A DNA stretch of 64,000 bases from the NCBI RefSeq assembly GCF_030272615.1, contig NC_081414.1, forward strand, positions 779,068,119 through 779,132,118, given 5' to 3'. Below the pieces are notes generated by a model. The model did not search any database and was not told the DNA's origin. It saw nothing but the letters and a program-made list of their open reading frames with translations. The translations under genes were made by a program, and so were the position numbers. Positions 1-11,475 of this stretch are shown here, piece after piece. Position 1 is the stretch's first letter, and each line of letters begins with the position of its first letter. This DNA is from Cryptomeria japonica (lineage: Eukaryota > Streptophyta > Pinopsida > Cupressales > Cupressaceae).

Positions 1-75
1 GGCCCAGCCCCGGACCCTGACAAGGATACGTGCTGAGTGTACAATACTTTGCTGATCAGACGCCACATTTCAACA
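1..75 (-). repeat. Partial 3' LTR of the minus-strand copia element
   Basis: The first 75 bases match the right end of the LTR at 4237-4678 and stop at the same ...TTTCAACA boundary. After position 75 the sequence differs from the flank of the other LTR, which marks the LTR/interior junction. The rest of this LTR lies outside the window. Confidence 0.88.
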
Positions 76-180
76 ATCTTCCACTTGGAGACTGATCAGG
101 CTCCACACCGAACAATCTTCCACTTGGAGACTGATCAGGCTCCACACCAAACAATCTCCCACTTGGAGACTGATACTACA
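72..180 (-). repeat. Three tandem 39-bp copies covering the polypurine tract of the copia element
   Basis: The plus strand shows AACAATCTTCCACTTGGAG beginning at 72, 111 and 150, an exact period of 39 bases. The third copy has CTCCC instead of CTTCC. On the minus strand each unit holds a purine run of the form CCAAGTGGGAGATTGTT, the usual copia purine tract and LTR-edge sequence. The three units directly abut the LTR edge at 75, so the plus-strand primer region itself has been triplicated. Confidence 0.85.
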
Positions 181-254
181 CAAAACCACTGTACATGCAA
201 CATCCGCTGGATAAAACACTAGGACTCGACTAGTATAAATTCCACAATTATCAA

Positions 255-1834
255 TCAAGAAGACCAACAGAAACTGATGAAGAAATCAGCTTCTCCTGTG
301 GAACTGCCTTCATGAACATATCGGTAGGATTCTCACTTTTGTGAATCTTCTCAAGTCGTAATTGACCCTCGTCCAAAACAGTCTGGATGAAGTGGTACCT
401 GAGTTAAATGTGCTTTGTCCTTGAATGAAAAGTAGAGTTCTTCGCAAGATGAATGGCACTCTGGCTATTAGTATACAATGGGCGATCCTCTTATGTTTGA
501 CCCAATTCCTCTAGAAAACATTGTAACCAAATCATCTCCTTGCTGGCTTCTGTAGCAGCAACATACTCAGCTTCAGTGATTGATAGTGCAACAACCTTTT
601 GCAGCCTAGAAATCCAATTGACTGCAGTTCCCCCTATAGTAAAAACATACCCTGTAGTACTCCTTCGTGAATCAATATCACCTGCCAGATCAGAGTCAAC
701 AAATCCACTCAGAGCAGCATTAGATCTTTTGAAACATAATGCCTTCGTAGTGGTTCCTTTCAAATACCGAAGGATCCATTTCACAACATTCCAATGTTCC
801 ATACTTGGATTACTCATAAACTTGCTCACAACTCCCATTGCATGTGCAATATCTGGCCTTGTGCATACCATTGCATACATCAGACTGCCAATAGCTGATG
901 AATACGGGATGTTAGACATTTTATTAACCTCTTCCTATGCCTTTGGGCACATCTCCTTAGTCAATTTGAAATGACTAGCCAAAGGTGTACTAACTGCTTT
1001 TGCATCCTGCATGTTAAATCTTTTCAACACCTTCTTTATATACTCACTATGGGACAAATTCAAGGTTCTATTTTTCCTATCCCATGTAATCCTCATACCG
1101 AGAATTTGCTTAGCTGCACCCAAATCCTTCATAGCAAATGACCTGGCTAATTTTTGTTTAAGATCATTTATATGTTGCATGTTAGACCCAACAACAAGCA
1201 TGTCATCAACATAAAGCAATAGGATAATATAACTGCCATTATCCAATCTCTTAAAATATACACAATGATCAGAATGACATCTATGATAACCATGTTCAGC
1301 CATGAAACTATCAAATTTTAAATACCATTGTCGGGGTGCTTGCTTTAGGCCATACAAACTTTTCTTCAACCTGCACACCAAGTTCTCCTTACCTTTGACC
1401 TCATATCCTTGTGGTTGCAATCTGTAAATTTCCTCCTCCAAATCTCCATGGAGAAAAGTTGTTTTGACATCTAATTGTTCAAGATGTAAATCATCTACAG
1501 CCACAAGACTAAGTATAGTTCTAATTGAAGTCATTTTTACAACTGGAGAAAATATTTCATCATAATCTATACCCTTTTTCTATGCAAAACCTTTTACCAC
1601 AAGTCTGACCTTATATCTTTTCTGACCTCCTTCCTCCTCCTTCAGCCTATAAACCCATTTGCTAGGCAAAGCTCTTTTTTCTGCAAATAAAGGGACTAAG
1701 TCCCAAGTCTTATTTTTCATCAAGGAGTCCATCTCCTCTTTCATGCCTAACTCCCACTGTTGTTTGGCATCCACCTGCATTGCTTCTTCATATTCTTCGG
1801 GTTCACCAGAATTAGTTAATAAAATAGAATACAA
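255..1834 (-). pseudogene. Copia reverse transcriptase plus RNase H, broken
   Basis: Minus-strand fragments at 1580-1834, 935-1534, 491-919 and on to about 255 make a copia RT/RNase H. Visible RT motifs are KWVYRLK near the start, FLHGDLEEEIY, SLYGLKQAPRQWY and the catalytic YVDDMLV. RNase H motifs are DSDLAGD, ALSITEAEY and, beyond the stop near 491, SQSAIHLAKN and RTKHI. The pieces are separated by stops and frame changes at about 1560, 930 and 490. This is an old inactive copy. The closest relative inside the window is the young copia at 38647-44660, which has the same motif order. Confidence 0.93.
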
Positions 1835-2005
1835 AGAATGAGAAAATCTTTCAAGGGGTCTACTTGACCTCGTAGAACATCTAACACTTACAGGAGTTTG
1901 TGAGATAATCTATTGTTGTTGAGCATCAGGTACCTGTGGCATTTCATTTTTAGGAATCTCATCCAACAACACATATTCTTGTTTGTCCTATTCATGCTTC
2001 TTTTC

Positions 2006-3039
2006 CTACATCTGTTCTTTATACATAACCTTCTCATGGAATATAACATCTCTACTTCTAATTATTTTCTTATTTTCAAAATCCCATAACTGATAGCCAT
2101 ATTCATCTATCCCATATCCAATGAAGGTACATTTATAAGATTTAGCATCAAGCTTGATTCTGTTTTCTTTATCAATATGGACAAAAGCTTCACAACCAAA
2201 GGTTTTCAGAAAAGAATAATTTACTTTTTTACTAGTCCATGCCTCCTCTAGAATACCACCATCCAAAGGGGTTGAAGGTCCTCTATTTATCAAATAGACA
2301 ACAGTATGCAGAACATCTGCCCAAAAATGTAAGGGCAATCCAGCATGCAATCTCATGCTCCTCGCGCGTTCCATGATAGTCCTATTCATTCTCTCTGACA
2401 CACCATTTTCCTTTGGAGTTCTTGGAACTATCTTCTGCTTTCAAATCTAATTTAAGGAGTAGTAATATTCAAATTCTTTGCTGCAATACTCACCTCCATT
2501 ATCTGATCTGAGACACTTCAACTTTTTTCCTGTCTCATTCTCAACCAAAGCTTTCCATTTCTTAAAAGTTTCAAAAACATTTGATTTTGTTTTAGGAAAT
2601 ATACCCATGTTTTTCTGGTTGAGTCATCAATAAAAATAACATAATAACAAGAGCCACCAAGAGATGATACCTGAGCCAGTCCCCATACATCTGAATGCAC
2701 AAGCTCTAACTTCTTACTCTTCTTCTCTTTCCCAACCTTGAGAAATCTGACTCTTTTTTGTTTACCAAAAACACAGTTTTCATAGAACTCTAAATCAATC
2801 TTCTTTAGTCCTGGCAATAGATTTTTGGAGTGAAGGATTTTCATCCCTTTCTCACTCATGTGCCCAAGCCTATGGTGCCACATTATCGAATCTGTTCTTG
2901 CAACATCTATTGTTGTTGTCCCTATAGTAACTTTATCTGTAGCAGCTAGGGTAGAGTAAGTGTTACCAGTACACAGATATAATGTGCCTACCTTTGCACC
3001 TTTAGCTACTACTAATGATCCTTTAGTGACCTTCCACAT
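2006..3039 (-). pseudogene. Copia GAG-pre-integrase and integrase, broken
   Basis: Minus strand. The 2518-3039 piece carries the GAG-pre-integrase motif MWHHRLGHMSEKG, a Cys pair region (ENCVFGKQKR) and the first catalytic Asp in ELVHSDVWG, followed by [16 protein letters not shown]. The 2006-2401 piece begins at SERMNRTIMERARSM, the region of the catalytic Glu, and continues through the integrase C-terminal part (FGCEAFVHI). The stretch between them (about 2402-2517) holds the second Asp region (CLRSDNGGE in another frame). Stops and frameshifts disrupt the whole. Confidence 0.92.
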
Positions 3040-3138
3040 ACTGTCTGAGAAGGTAACTATGCAACCTTCACTACCTAGTTGCCCTGTAGAAATTAAATTT
3101 CTTCTTAAATTAGGAACATGTCTTACCTCCTACAAAAA

Positions 3139-4185
3139 CTAGTTATTTCCATTCTGCAACTTGATCTTTATCTTTCCTTTTCCAACAATTTGATAGGGCT
3201 CATCATCACCCAAATATACCTGTCCAAAATCACCTTGAACATAATCTAGAAAATATTTTCTATGGGGTGCAGCATGAAATGAAGCCCCAGAATCTATTAC
3301 CCAGGAATCATTAATAGTATCCAAACATAAGATTAAAGCATCTTGTAAAGTATTACTTGCAATATTAGCTTCCTTACTGTCATTTTCATTTTTGTCTCCT
3401 TCTTTATTTTTCCAAGACCAACAGTCTTTTCTTAGATGACCAGGCTTTCCCCAGTACCAGCAATCTTTCTTTCCTCTAGATTGAGAGCATCCTTTCTTTG
3501 ACTTCCCTCGTGACTTCTCATTCCCAGGGCCTTTTCCTCTTTCCTTTGATCTTGCTCTATTCTCCACATTCAAAACACTACCTGATGATGTTGGAGTCTC
3601 ACCTGTGCTTTTCCTTCGCATTTCCTCGCTTAGGATAACACCAACAATATCATCAAATACCAAAGTAGTTTTACCAGAGACAGAGTTACATACAGCCATA
3701 ACCAAGCTATTCCATCTTTCTGGCAACGGACATAAAATCAAGAGAGTCCTAGCATCTTCTGCAAAGGTAATTTTTACCAAAGACAGTTGACTGGTAATTG
3801 TATTAAATTCATTTCAGTTCTCTGCTACAAATCCTCCCTCACTCATTTTCAAATTAAACAAATGCTTCATAAGAAATACCTTATTCGAAGCCGAGGGTTT
3901 CTCATACAACTTTGCTAATGTCACCATCAAATCTATAGTCGTTTTTGCTTCTGTTATATTGAATGCTACAGACAGTGCAAGGCACAATCGAATGGATCCT
4001 AGTGCCTTTCTATCTAAAATGTCCCACTCTTCATCTGACATTGTGGTCGCTTTCTTTGCCTTTCCTTCCAATGGCCGCCACAAATCCTTTTGATACAGGT
4101 AATCCTCCATCTGCATTTTCCATAACTGATAGTTCTGGCCGTTAAACTTTTCGACCTTGAATTTGGAATCCTCCATTGCTCCCAC
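3139..4185 (-). pseudogene. Copia gag and aspartic protease, broken
   Basis: Minus strand. Gag starts at the ATG at 4185 with MGAMEDSKFKVEKFNG and LWKMQMEDYL, the usual copia gag opening. A stop and shift near 3810 separates it from the 3139-3780 part. That part has the zinc knuckle (CWYWGKPGHLRKDCW, with Trp in place of the second Cys) and the protease active site DSGASFHAA. The altered knuckle is a private defect; the young copia in this window keeps CWNCGKPGHIRKDC. The gag start lies 38 bases from the primer site, a short leader. Confidence 0.92.
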
Positions 4186-4221
4186 TCAAATCTGAGAGTC
4201 CTGCCAATTTACAGAAAACCT

Positions 4222-4236
4222 CACTCTGATACCAAT
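4222..4236 (-). promoter_or_regulatory. Primer binding site (initiator tRNA-Met type)
   Basis: On the minus strand the LTR edge is followed by TTGGTATCAGAGTG. TGGTATCAGAGC is the sequence complementary to the plant initiator tRNA-Met 3' end used by many copia elements. It lies directly between the LTR and gag. Confidence 0.85.
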
Positions 4237-4678
4237 TGTTAGGGTTTCAAGCAAATCCGAAGCAAATATGAACTAACAATTATATGCATATTTAAATACA
4301 AAAGATAAAGAAATAAAACAGGACATAGATAACACAGAGATTTAATGTGGTTCACCCAGAATGGGTTACATCCACCATACACTGCCGTCCAATCTTTCTT
4401 ATTATCCAGCAAAAACAATACATTAACCTTACAATGCCTTAAGCATCCCAGCCGCTTATAACATGCGTTTTTAGGGCAAAAACAAAGTCGGTTTTTTTAG
4501 GGTTTTATTACAATGCCAGTTTTCATCAACAAAAAAAAAACCCAAATTTTTTTTTCTCGAGGGCTCCCGCCCCCGAACCCCTGCTTTTCTCGGGGCCTGC
4601 CACCCTCAAACCCCGGACCCCGGCAAGGATACGTGCTAAGTGTACAATACTTTACTGATCAGTCACCACATTTCAACA
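4237..4678 (-). repeat. 5' LTR of the minus-strand copia element (442 bp)
   Basis: Starts with TG at 4237 next to the primer site and ends with CA at 4678, the same ...TTTCAACA end as the partial LTR at 1-75. It contains a GC-rich stretch (about 4555-4625) unlike the AT-rich surroundings. Length is in the normal copia LTR range. Confidence 0.88.
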
Positions 4679-4683
4679 TCCAC

Positions 4684-5201
4684 TTCTCTCCCATTAACGT
4701 GTGGGGTGGGAAGCAATAGTTTTAATTTATTTTTTTTGAAACTTTAGTCAAACTCATACAATCAACCCATAAATGGCAACATCAAAAATAAAAGTTCTAC
4801 ATCAAGACTCTTATCTGAGTAGTTTAATTGTTAAATAAATTGTAAGCTGATAATGTATGGTGAAGAAACCGATAAATATTTTTTTTTTAATTTTTTAATT
4901 TAATTCATTTAAGATATTTTACTTTATTTTGTTTTCATCTTAAATCTAGTTATTTAATTTAATTTAAGTTCTTTTATTTGTTTTTAATTCTTAAACAATT
5001 CTTAAATTATAATTAAATCAAATTTAATTACGTTATGGTTTCAATTTTAATTTTGATTATTTGATTTAATTTCATTTTAGTTATTCAATTTAATTCATTT
5101 AACTTATTTTATTTAATTTAAGTTATTTAATTTAATTTTCTTAAACAATGTTAAATTTTAATTAGCTTCAATTTTACTATGTTATGGTTTCCATTTTAGT
5201 T
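4684..5201. other. AT-rich intergenic spacer, no gene seen
   Basis: Made mostly of TTTAATTTAATT-type runs on the plus strand; no coding signal. The same composition resumes at 22810, on the other side of the giant gypsy element. The two stretches were therefore one continuous AT-rich target before that insertion. TAGTT at 5197-5201 is the left copy of its target duplication. Confidence 0.7.
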
Positions 5202-5354
5202 TGTTACCGCGTCATTCTTCCTTCGTAATAAGAACAAATTCCTTTTTAAAAAATTCCTTTCGGAGTCCTAGTCTTTCTTGCAATACCTTGGTTCAAGCCT
5301 TTAGTCCGTTTGTAAATCGTCTTTCAATCAAAAATACCGAGTTTTAGTAATTTG

Positions 5355-5720
5355 TTGAACTCTGTGAACACTTTGAACCATCTTGAACCGGGTTCAACAG
5401 GTTCATTTAGGTTCCAAAGGTTCCTAGGTGTTTAGGGGATTTTTCATACTAACATTTTCTTTAGGTATTTTGCAATGATTCTTTAAAGGTTATTTTTGGT
5501 TCGGTGACGTGTTACGTCATCTCTCTCCAGGTGTTGAACTAATTGAACCGAGTTCAAAAGGTTCAAACCTGTTCAACATGTTCAACACAACACAAATGGT
5601 CAGCAATTTGACATAATTCATACTCTCAGAAAGGATTTCTCCTGAGCGCAGTGTATGCCTTGAACTACTTGAACCCCAATGAAGTTTGTTCAGGATGTTC
5701 CTATATGTTCAAAGTTGGTG
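5355..5720 (+). promoter_or_regulatory. U3 cluster of GAAC/GTTC motifs with a TGACG palindrome
   Basis: About fifteen TTGAAC or GTTCAA hexamers lie in this stretch, some paired as inverted repeats such as GAACCGGGTTC. In the middle, at 5505-5519, is TGACGTGTTACGTCA: two inverted TGACG cores five bases apart. Known: TGACG is the core of as-1-type bZIP (TGA factor) sites, and alternating GAA/TTC is the heat-shock-factor recognition pattern. Inference: this is the enhancer part of the LTR promoter, 240 to 600 bases upstream of the TATA box. The palindrome is identical in the other LTR (18126-18140), where the GAAC cluster is also kept. Confidence 0.55.
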
Positions 5721-5963
5721 GGTCCCGTAGGTTAAATGATTTGATGGTGCATTGATTTCCAAATATGAGGAAGGTGAACCATATCTTAAGTGACATTAAT
5801 TGTTGGCTTTTCGAAGTAAGTAATCATTTTGGGAACTAGTGGTTACTTCAAAAATGCCGCCATGCATTTAATGCATGAATGTGATGTCCAATCCACAAAC
5901 TTAACATACTCAAACTGACAATTGGAATTATTGAACTTAATATTTTTGTATCATTACCCTCAC

Positions 5964-6208
5964 TATAAGGTATGAAGGTTTAGCTCTCTGAAAATTTGTT
6001 CATCACTGCTGCGTTGTTATTTTTTCTGGATAGAAGTTTTAATTGCCGGTAGTCATCTGGTTGCTCAACTGTGAAGGTGAGTCTTTCTCTTGTTCTCTCT
6101 AGTAATTTTTACCTGTATTTCTTCTCTCTTAATAGGGTTGCTGCAACGAATTAAAGCTTTTCACTAAATTATTAAGTCCACACTGCACTTGTTTGGGAAT
6201 GTTTTTAG
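5964..6208 (+). promoter_or_regulatory. LTR TATA box and candidate leader intron before the LTR frame
   Basis: CTATAAGG at 5963-5970 is a TATA box candidate. GAAG/GTGAGT at 6077 is a strong donor match and TTTTTAG at 6202-6208 a plausible acceptor, giving a 132-base intron. It ends six bases before the ATG at 6215. All three signals recur in the other LTR (TATAAG 18595, donor 18698, acceptor 18831). Inference: transcription starts near 6000 and a spliced leader would feed into the LTR frame. Confidence 0.55.
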
Positions 6209-6214
6209 CCTTGC

Positions 6215-9200
6215 ATGTACAGAGCCATAGTTAGTGATATTGACCTTAAAGGGGAGAATCTTGAAGTTTTAAAAGAAAGGGTATTCAAGGGAATTGATGG
6301 TTCTTTTGGTGTGGAGATTTTGAGTAGCGGTCTCATAGAGGCACCAACTTTTCCCCTAGCTATCCCTTGCCCAGAATTGGTTATGGAATGTATCGCTAGG
6401 TATGATCCAGTCTCTGAGACCATTAGAAGAGACAATGGTGAAACCCTTCTTGCTATAAACTATGAAGTAATTTCCTTTGTCTTCAAGATACCTGATTATC
6501 AATTCTCCAATTTTTCCCCTGCTCAGTCAATCACCAAGTTCAACATGGACAGAACTAGACACCGAAATAATGTAGCAAAATACTGGCTGAAAGTTCCTCA
6601 AAGTGGTGGTTCCAAGTTGCCCAAGAATTACAATAAGAATCATATACTGCCTCACATTCACGATGTCATGCTTTTGTTGCACTGAGTCAGAGGCTTTGCA
6701 GAAGCCTATAGTTTTGACGACTAGATTTATTGCTATGTGCGGTTAGTACTAGAGGGGAAACAATACCTTGATTGGACAGAACTGATTGTCGATTCAATGA
6801 GGGAGCAATTGAGTATGGCTAAATAGTTTAAGCAGAATTTCTTCATGTCTTCGTATCTTGTATACTATTTGGCGTGTGTCAAGAAGTTAGTTGGAATACC
6901 AAGACAGCTCATGGAGGAAGATGTTCCCGTGTACGATTTTTATCCCATGTTGCAAAAGGATAATGCCTTGCAGGATTTTAGAAGGGTACACAATGCTTTT
7001 CTGGGTAATTTGTGCTATGAATTGAAAAATGTGAAAACCAAAAGAATATCCAAGGATATGCAAATGTTGATAAAGAGGTTTGGCAGTTTCTTTATCCAGT
7101 TTCCTCATTTCTGCTATATAAGAATAGGTGGCTTTGAAGAGGAACCCTTCAAACTCCCTCATTTTTGTTCAGATTGCTTTGTTTTAGCGAAGATATGTAG
7201 TCAGCTAACCTCTGTGGTTAAAAAGATACAACCCAGGGATAAATGGGAGGGTCATTTTCCCATTTAATTAGGTGTGTTGTTCTGTAGTTCAATGTTGGAT
7301 GCCTTGAGCATTGGAGCAGATCTCAAGAAATTCAATTTTCCTCTGTATCCCGAAAGAAAAGGTTTCGATAATAAGGGTTTTTCTCGAACCCTTGGTCTAA
7401 TGTCATATCTCCAAATGCCACAATTAGAGGACTTTTGGGAAGAATTTATTGATGAACTTAAGGTGTTCAAAAGGGGAAACATGAGGATGGTATTAGAACA
7501 AGTTATTTCACTTCAGGTAAAGTAGGATATTAAAGGGCTCGAAGAGGATTATCTAGAACTGTTTGATCTTGGATACTTAGCTCGAACAAAAACTGAGGTG
7601 CCTTCAATCAACTCGGATGAGGAAGAGGAATATGATATACAACTCAGAACCAATGGAGTCTTGTAGAGAACTGTGGTGTGGGTTGCTAGGAAAAAAGTAG
7701 TGAAATTAGGCATCAAGTCTGATCCTGCGAGAAGTAATGAGGTTCCTCTGCGTTCACCAAAGTGTTTTTCTAATAATGCTTCTATGCCTGTTCATGCAGG
7801 TAAAGATAAAAAGCTGCCTTAGGTTAGACACAAGCCTAATTCAGCTTTGGATTTCTGTACTCCTCGACATACCCGGTCATGAAGTGCTACTCAGAGAAGG
7901 ATGGATCAAGCTAAGGATGCAGAGGTGAAGGATACGATTCTTGATGCCCAAATATTTGAAGTTGAAGACCTGGATAACGATGTCGCTAATGCCCTGGAGT
8001 CCCATGTGGTAATCATTGCTATGACACCACCTTCTGAAGCCATCGAAGGAACAACCAGTTCCAGTGCAACGCCCAAGTGGTTAACCACTTCGGTAAACAA
8101 AAAGTGAAATTTCCTTCCTGTGACTATTCCAATTCAGGAGATGGTTGTGAAGTATACTGAGAAGGTACCCAAGCCGAAAAAGTTCAAAACAGCTGCTCGT
8201 CTAGATAATGATGAAAGAACCGGAAAATGGGTCGCTGAAATTGCCTCATACAAGCCCAAGGATGAAAACAAGGAGGCCAATGCAGATTATTTTGAGATCA
8301 CTAAGGTGGAGCTAGGAAATATGAGTAGGGACTTAGACAATCATTTCTTCTAGGTATCGGCAAAGAAAATGCAAAATAGATCGAAGAAAGACGGACAGGA
8401 AAAGAGAGAGCTAAAGCGACACATAAATATTCTTGCCTAGTTCATTGACAACATTGGTTGTTTTGGGGCACTCCCTATATCTCATGCTAAGTTGAACGTT
8501 GACCCTACTTCACCAGAAAATAAAAAGTTAATGAGCCAGGTTCAACGGGCCAAAAGTATTGCAGAGGCCGTGGAGAGATGGATTGAAGGAATAGTCAAGG
8601 ATGGAGAGAAGTATATCACTAACTCCCAGAAGTTATGTCATGAAATATAGAGCCTCATCGCAGAAGTTAAAAATCAGATTTCACCATGGGTGAAAAAGGA
8701 AAACAAATGGGAGAACGTCTTGTCGATGTTCACGAAAATAGAAGAGTATGGAGTTACCCGATTTCTGACAGAGCATTCAATCAAATTGGTGATAGATGAA
8801 TGTCATCTCTTCGTGTTGAAAAATACTATAATGTGGTGGGTGCTTACCTTCAAGTCTGTGATCTCCGATGCTAAGACTTCTGTGTATGAACTCCAAGACC
8901 TCCAATGCAGTGTAGTTAATGAAAACAAGGTGGTTAACCCTGACCATGATTGGTAGTTGGGGATTTGCGGGCTGAACACGCAGGATGCGATTAAAGTTTT
9001 CCAAATATACATGGAGAAAATCAAAGCCAAGGGCAATTTCACTCTAGAAGATGTAACATGGGTTGCTCGGATCAAGTCCATAACTTTTATTGGTAACGAT
9101 CAGTTATCAAAACATGCTGAAAAGATGGTGAAGCACCGGTGGAATAAGAAAGCGACGAAGGCAAAGCTCAATGCGATGAAGGTCCCGAACCAATCTATAA

Positions 9201-9271
9201 TCCAGGAACTCACAACTGCCCATGACGCCCAGGAAAGTGGAGAAGAAGATGATGATGGGAAAGCGGCATAA
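6215..9271 (+). pseudogene. LTR-embedded reading frame, about 1,018 codons, function unknown (5' LTR copy)
   Basis: One frame runs from the ATG at 6215 to the stop at 9269-9271 with no frameshift, broken only by in-frame stops. Six of these are also in the 3' LTR copy (left positions 6824, 7820, 7880, 8105, 8351, about 8439); about seven are private to this copy. The N-terminal 200 codons have the pattern PELVxECIARY...INxEVIxxVFKIPDY, and about 100 codons later SSYLVYxLACVKxLVGIP. That loosely resembles the putative plant transposon protein / plant mobile domain type of retroelement-associated proteins; this is my inference only. The last third is charged and helical and ends in an acidic tail (EEDDDGKAA). 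I do not recognise the product. Lying inside an LTR, it exists twice per element. Confidence 0.75.
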
Positions 9272-9592
9272 TGCGTTGATTCAGGCCTTGTTTTTGTTTA
9301 TGTGATCTTCAAGTTTATGCAAAGACTTCAGGACATCTGTCCCAATTATATCTTGTTAGTTTCATAATTGTTTTGGTGGAGGTTGAGTTTTCAGGGGGAC
9401 CTGCCCTGTTCTAAAAACTTTAAATTAAAGGAAGATAGATAGAATAGGGGTTAGACGATGTAAATAATTTTAGTTAATTTTTGGTTTTATAGTCCTCTGT
9501 TTTGTAAAAGTCCTGTTGGGTGGAAGGAAGGATTAGATTTTCAAATCTGGAATTGGAAAGGATTTATAGATGTATTATCATGCCTTTGTCGC

Positions 9593-9712
<120 letters not shown>

Positions 9713-10272
9713 ATCATACTTTTTTTGGGAGAAGGAAAATCTGTGGGTTTTGAATCTGTGTAGACACATATCTTTGCATATGTTTATCTAATCAAACAAC
9801 AGTAATAACCTTTCTACTGCAGAAAATTATTATTTTTCTGGGACTCCTTTCTATGAGTGTTTATTTTTAGGAAAAGATTTGTGCTTGAGAATAGATTTGG
9901 TTTCTCTTATCTATTCTTTTCTTATCTGAATTGTTGGAATGGTGTTATGAACTTTGTTTTAGTTACTTCCATCTCTTATGTTGAAAAGGTTGGAAAGATA
10001 ATTTTTCTCTAAAATATGTGTGAAATATTGGCTTCTCATCCAAGAATGAAGTAGGCAGCCTTACATGCTTTCAGGTTAAAAGCATACTAAAATAAAATTA
10101 ATTAGAGTATTCTATGAATAACTAAAATAGGGAGCTGTACCTATAGAAAATTCAGAGGGAAGTGGTTTAAATAACACTTGCCGAACTGCTTGGTTGAACA
10201 CTTGTCTTTTAAAGAAGGCAACAGAGTTTTAAATTGACCATTTTTAAGAAAGGCAAAATCCGTTCACTAACA

Positions 10273-10300
10273 GATTTTTTGCGACTCTGCTAGGGATACA
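10273..10300 (+). promoter_or_regulatory. Primer binding site region of the giant gypsy element
   Basis: Straight after the LTR end comes GATTTTTTGCGACTCTGCTAGGGA. The GCGACTCTGCT.GGGA core resembles the primer site I recall from Tat/Ogre/RIRE2-type elements (believed to pair with tRNA-Arg). The first bases are degenerate (TTG where TGG is usual). The tRNA assignment is from memory and should be tested against a tRNA set. Confidence 0.55.
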
Positions 10301-10710
10301 ACAAAACAAGTAGAACATTCAATAGACCAGCATGCAATGAGCATGTAAGAGTTGAAATCGAAATCAACAATAATCATAGGTTTGCTTTGTCTGAGATAGA
10401 TTCCCAAAGTATAGGAATATTACTAGGCTTGAAAGAATTGTTTAAAGATCTGAGAACCCTAGGAGTAACAACACTAGATTCTCGTCCTTGTACCAGATCA
10501 CAAAGGAGAGAGGGCATAACTGATAATTGTTTTAAAGAATTGCAAGGGTTATCATTTGCCACAAATTTCACTCCCAAAAGAAATGCTAAAAGTAGACCTT
10601 CCTCTCCTATCGGAACTACTTCTATACCTTCCTCTTCAAACCCTTGGCAAGCACTAATTCTTACTGGAGTTCAAGCCCCTCCTCTAGTAACCATTTATCT
10701 TGTGTTCATT

Positions 10711-11475
10711 ATGGCCCAACCATGGGGTGCTGTTGTCAGACCTCTTGCCCTTGGAGCTCATAACCCACTTCCAAAAGGGGCGAGGGATGTCCTACCTAAG
10801 TATAATGGAGACAAAAAAGTCTCAGTTGAAGAGGACTTGAATTCTTTCAATGTAGCCACTGGGATACTAGCAATACAATATGAAGATGTGGCTATTAGGA
10901 TTTTTGCCCAAACTCTTACTTAGGGGGCAGAAGATTGGTTTAGTCATCTGCGAGTGGGATCCATAACCAACTGGCAAACAATGAAAACTGCTTTTGAGAA
11001 AAGGTTCAAGAGCATTGATGATAAACACTCTTTACTGGCTCAACTCACACAAATGAAAAAAGGAATTCATGAGCCAATGAGGGACTATGTAGCTAGGTAC
11101 AATAAGATTATCCATAAAATTCCTCTGGCTAAAAGACCAACCGCTGATAATCAACAATGTTTTTTTATAAACTCCATGCCTCCTGATGTAGGATTCCACC
11201 TTAGAAGAAATAGGCCAGCTGATCTTGAGACTACACAAAATGAAGCTATACAACTTGAAGATGACCCAATAACAATCGAGAAATGGAGAAAGGATGTACA
11301 AACTCCTCAAGGTCAACCCCAGGCATCCACCTCTTCTACTGACCCAGTTGTTTAACAACTTGTCAATGATATGATTGCTTTGAAGAGGCAGATACCGAAG
11401 CTCGAAAGTCTTATCCACAACCCTATCAAGATATAAGCAGAAAAACTCCAAATTAGTATAACTATGGACGATCAT
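10711..11475 (+). pseudogene. gag of the giant gypsy element, broken
   Basis: The likely start is the ATG at 10711 (MAQPWGAVVRPLALG). The open frame extends further upstream to 10387, but only from a TTG codon. LPKYNGDKKVSVEEDLNSF and, later, FEKRFKSIDDKHSLLAQL and MRDYVARYNKIIHKI match the retrotransposon gag domain of plant gypsy elements. An in-frame stop at 10921 lies just before GAEDWF, and another at 11353 follows; the frame then changes before 11475. Gag forms the virus-like particle. The 5' leader from the primer site to this ATG is about 410 bases. Confidence 0.85.

Larger units (their letters stand above)
1..4678 (-). mobile_element. Degenerate Ty1/copia LTR retrotransposon, minus strand, outer LTR cut by window edge
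   Basis: Seen: reading the minus strand from right to left gives an LTR (4678 to 4237), a tRNA-Met-type primer site, gag, protease, integrase, reverse transcriptase and RNase H, then purine-tract copies and the first 75 plus-strand bases of the other LTR. The order gag-PR-INT-RT-RH is the copia order. The coding part is broken into several frames by stops and indels, so the element is dead. The two LTR pieces share the stretch around GATACGTGCT.AGTGTACAATACTTT. The target duplication cannot be tested because the left LTR runs off the window; the five bases right of the element are TCCAC. Confidence 0.93.

Noticed and set aside
540-974. Plus-strand open frame of 144 codons, and others opposite the first copia element
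   Set aside because: Shadows of the minus-strand RT/RNase H frames.
10387-10710. N-terminal extension of gag
   Set aside because: It would need a TTG start; the ATG at 10711 fits the usual gag opening better.
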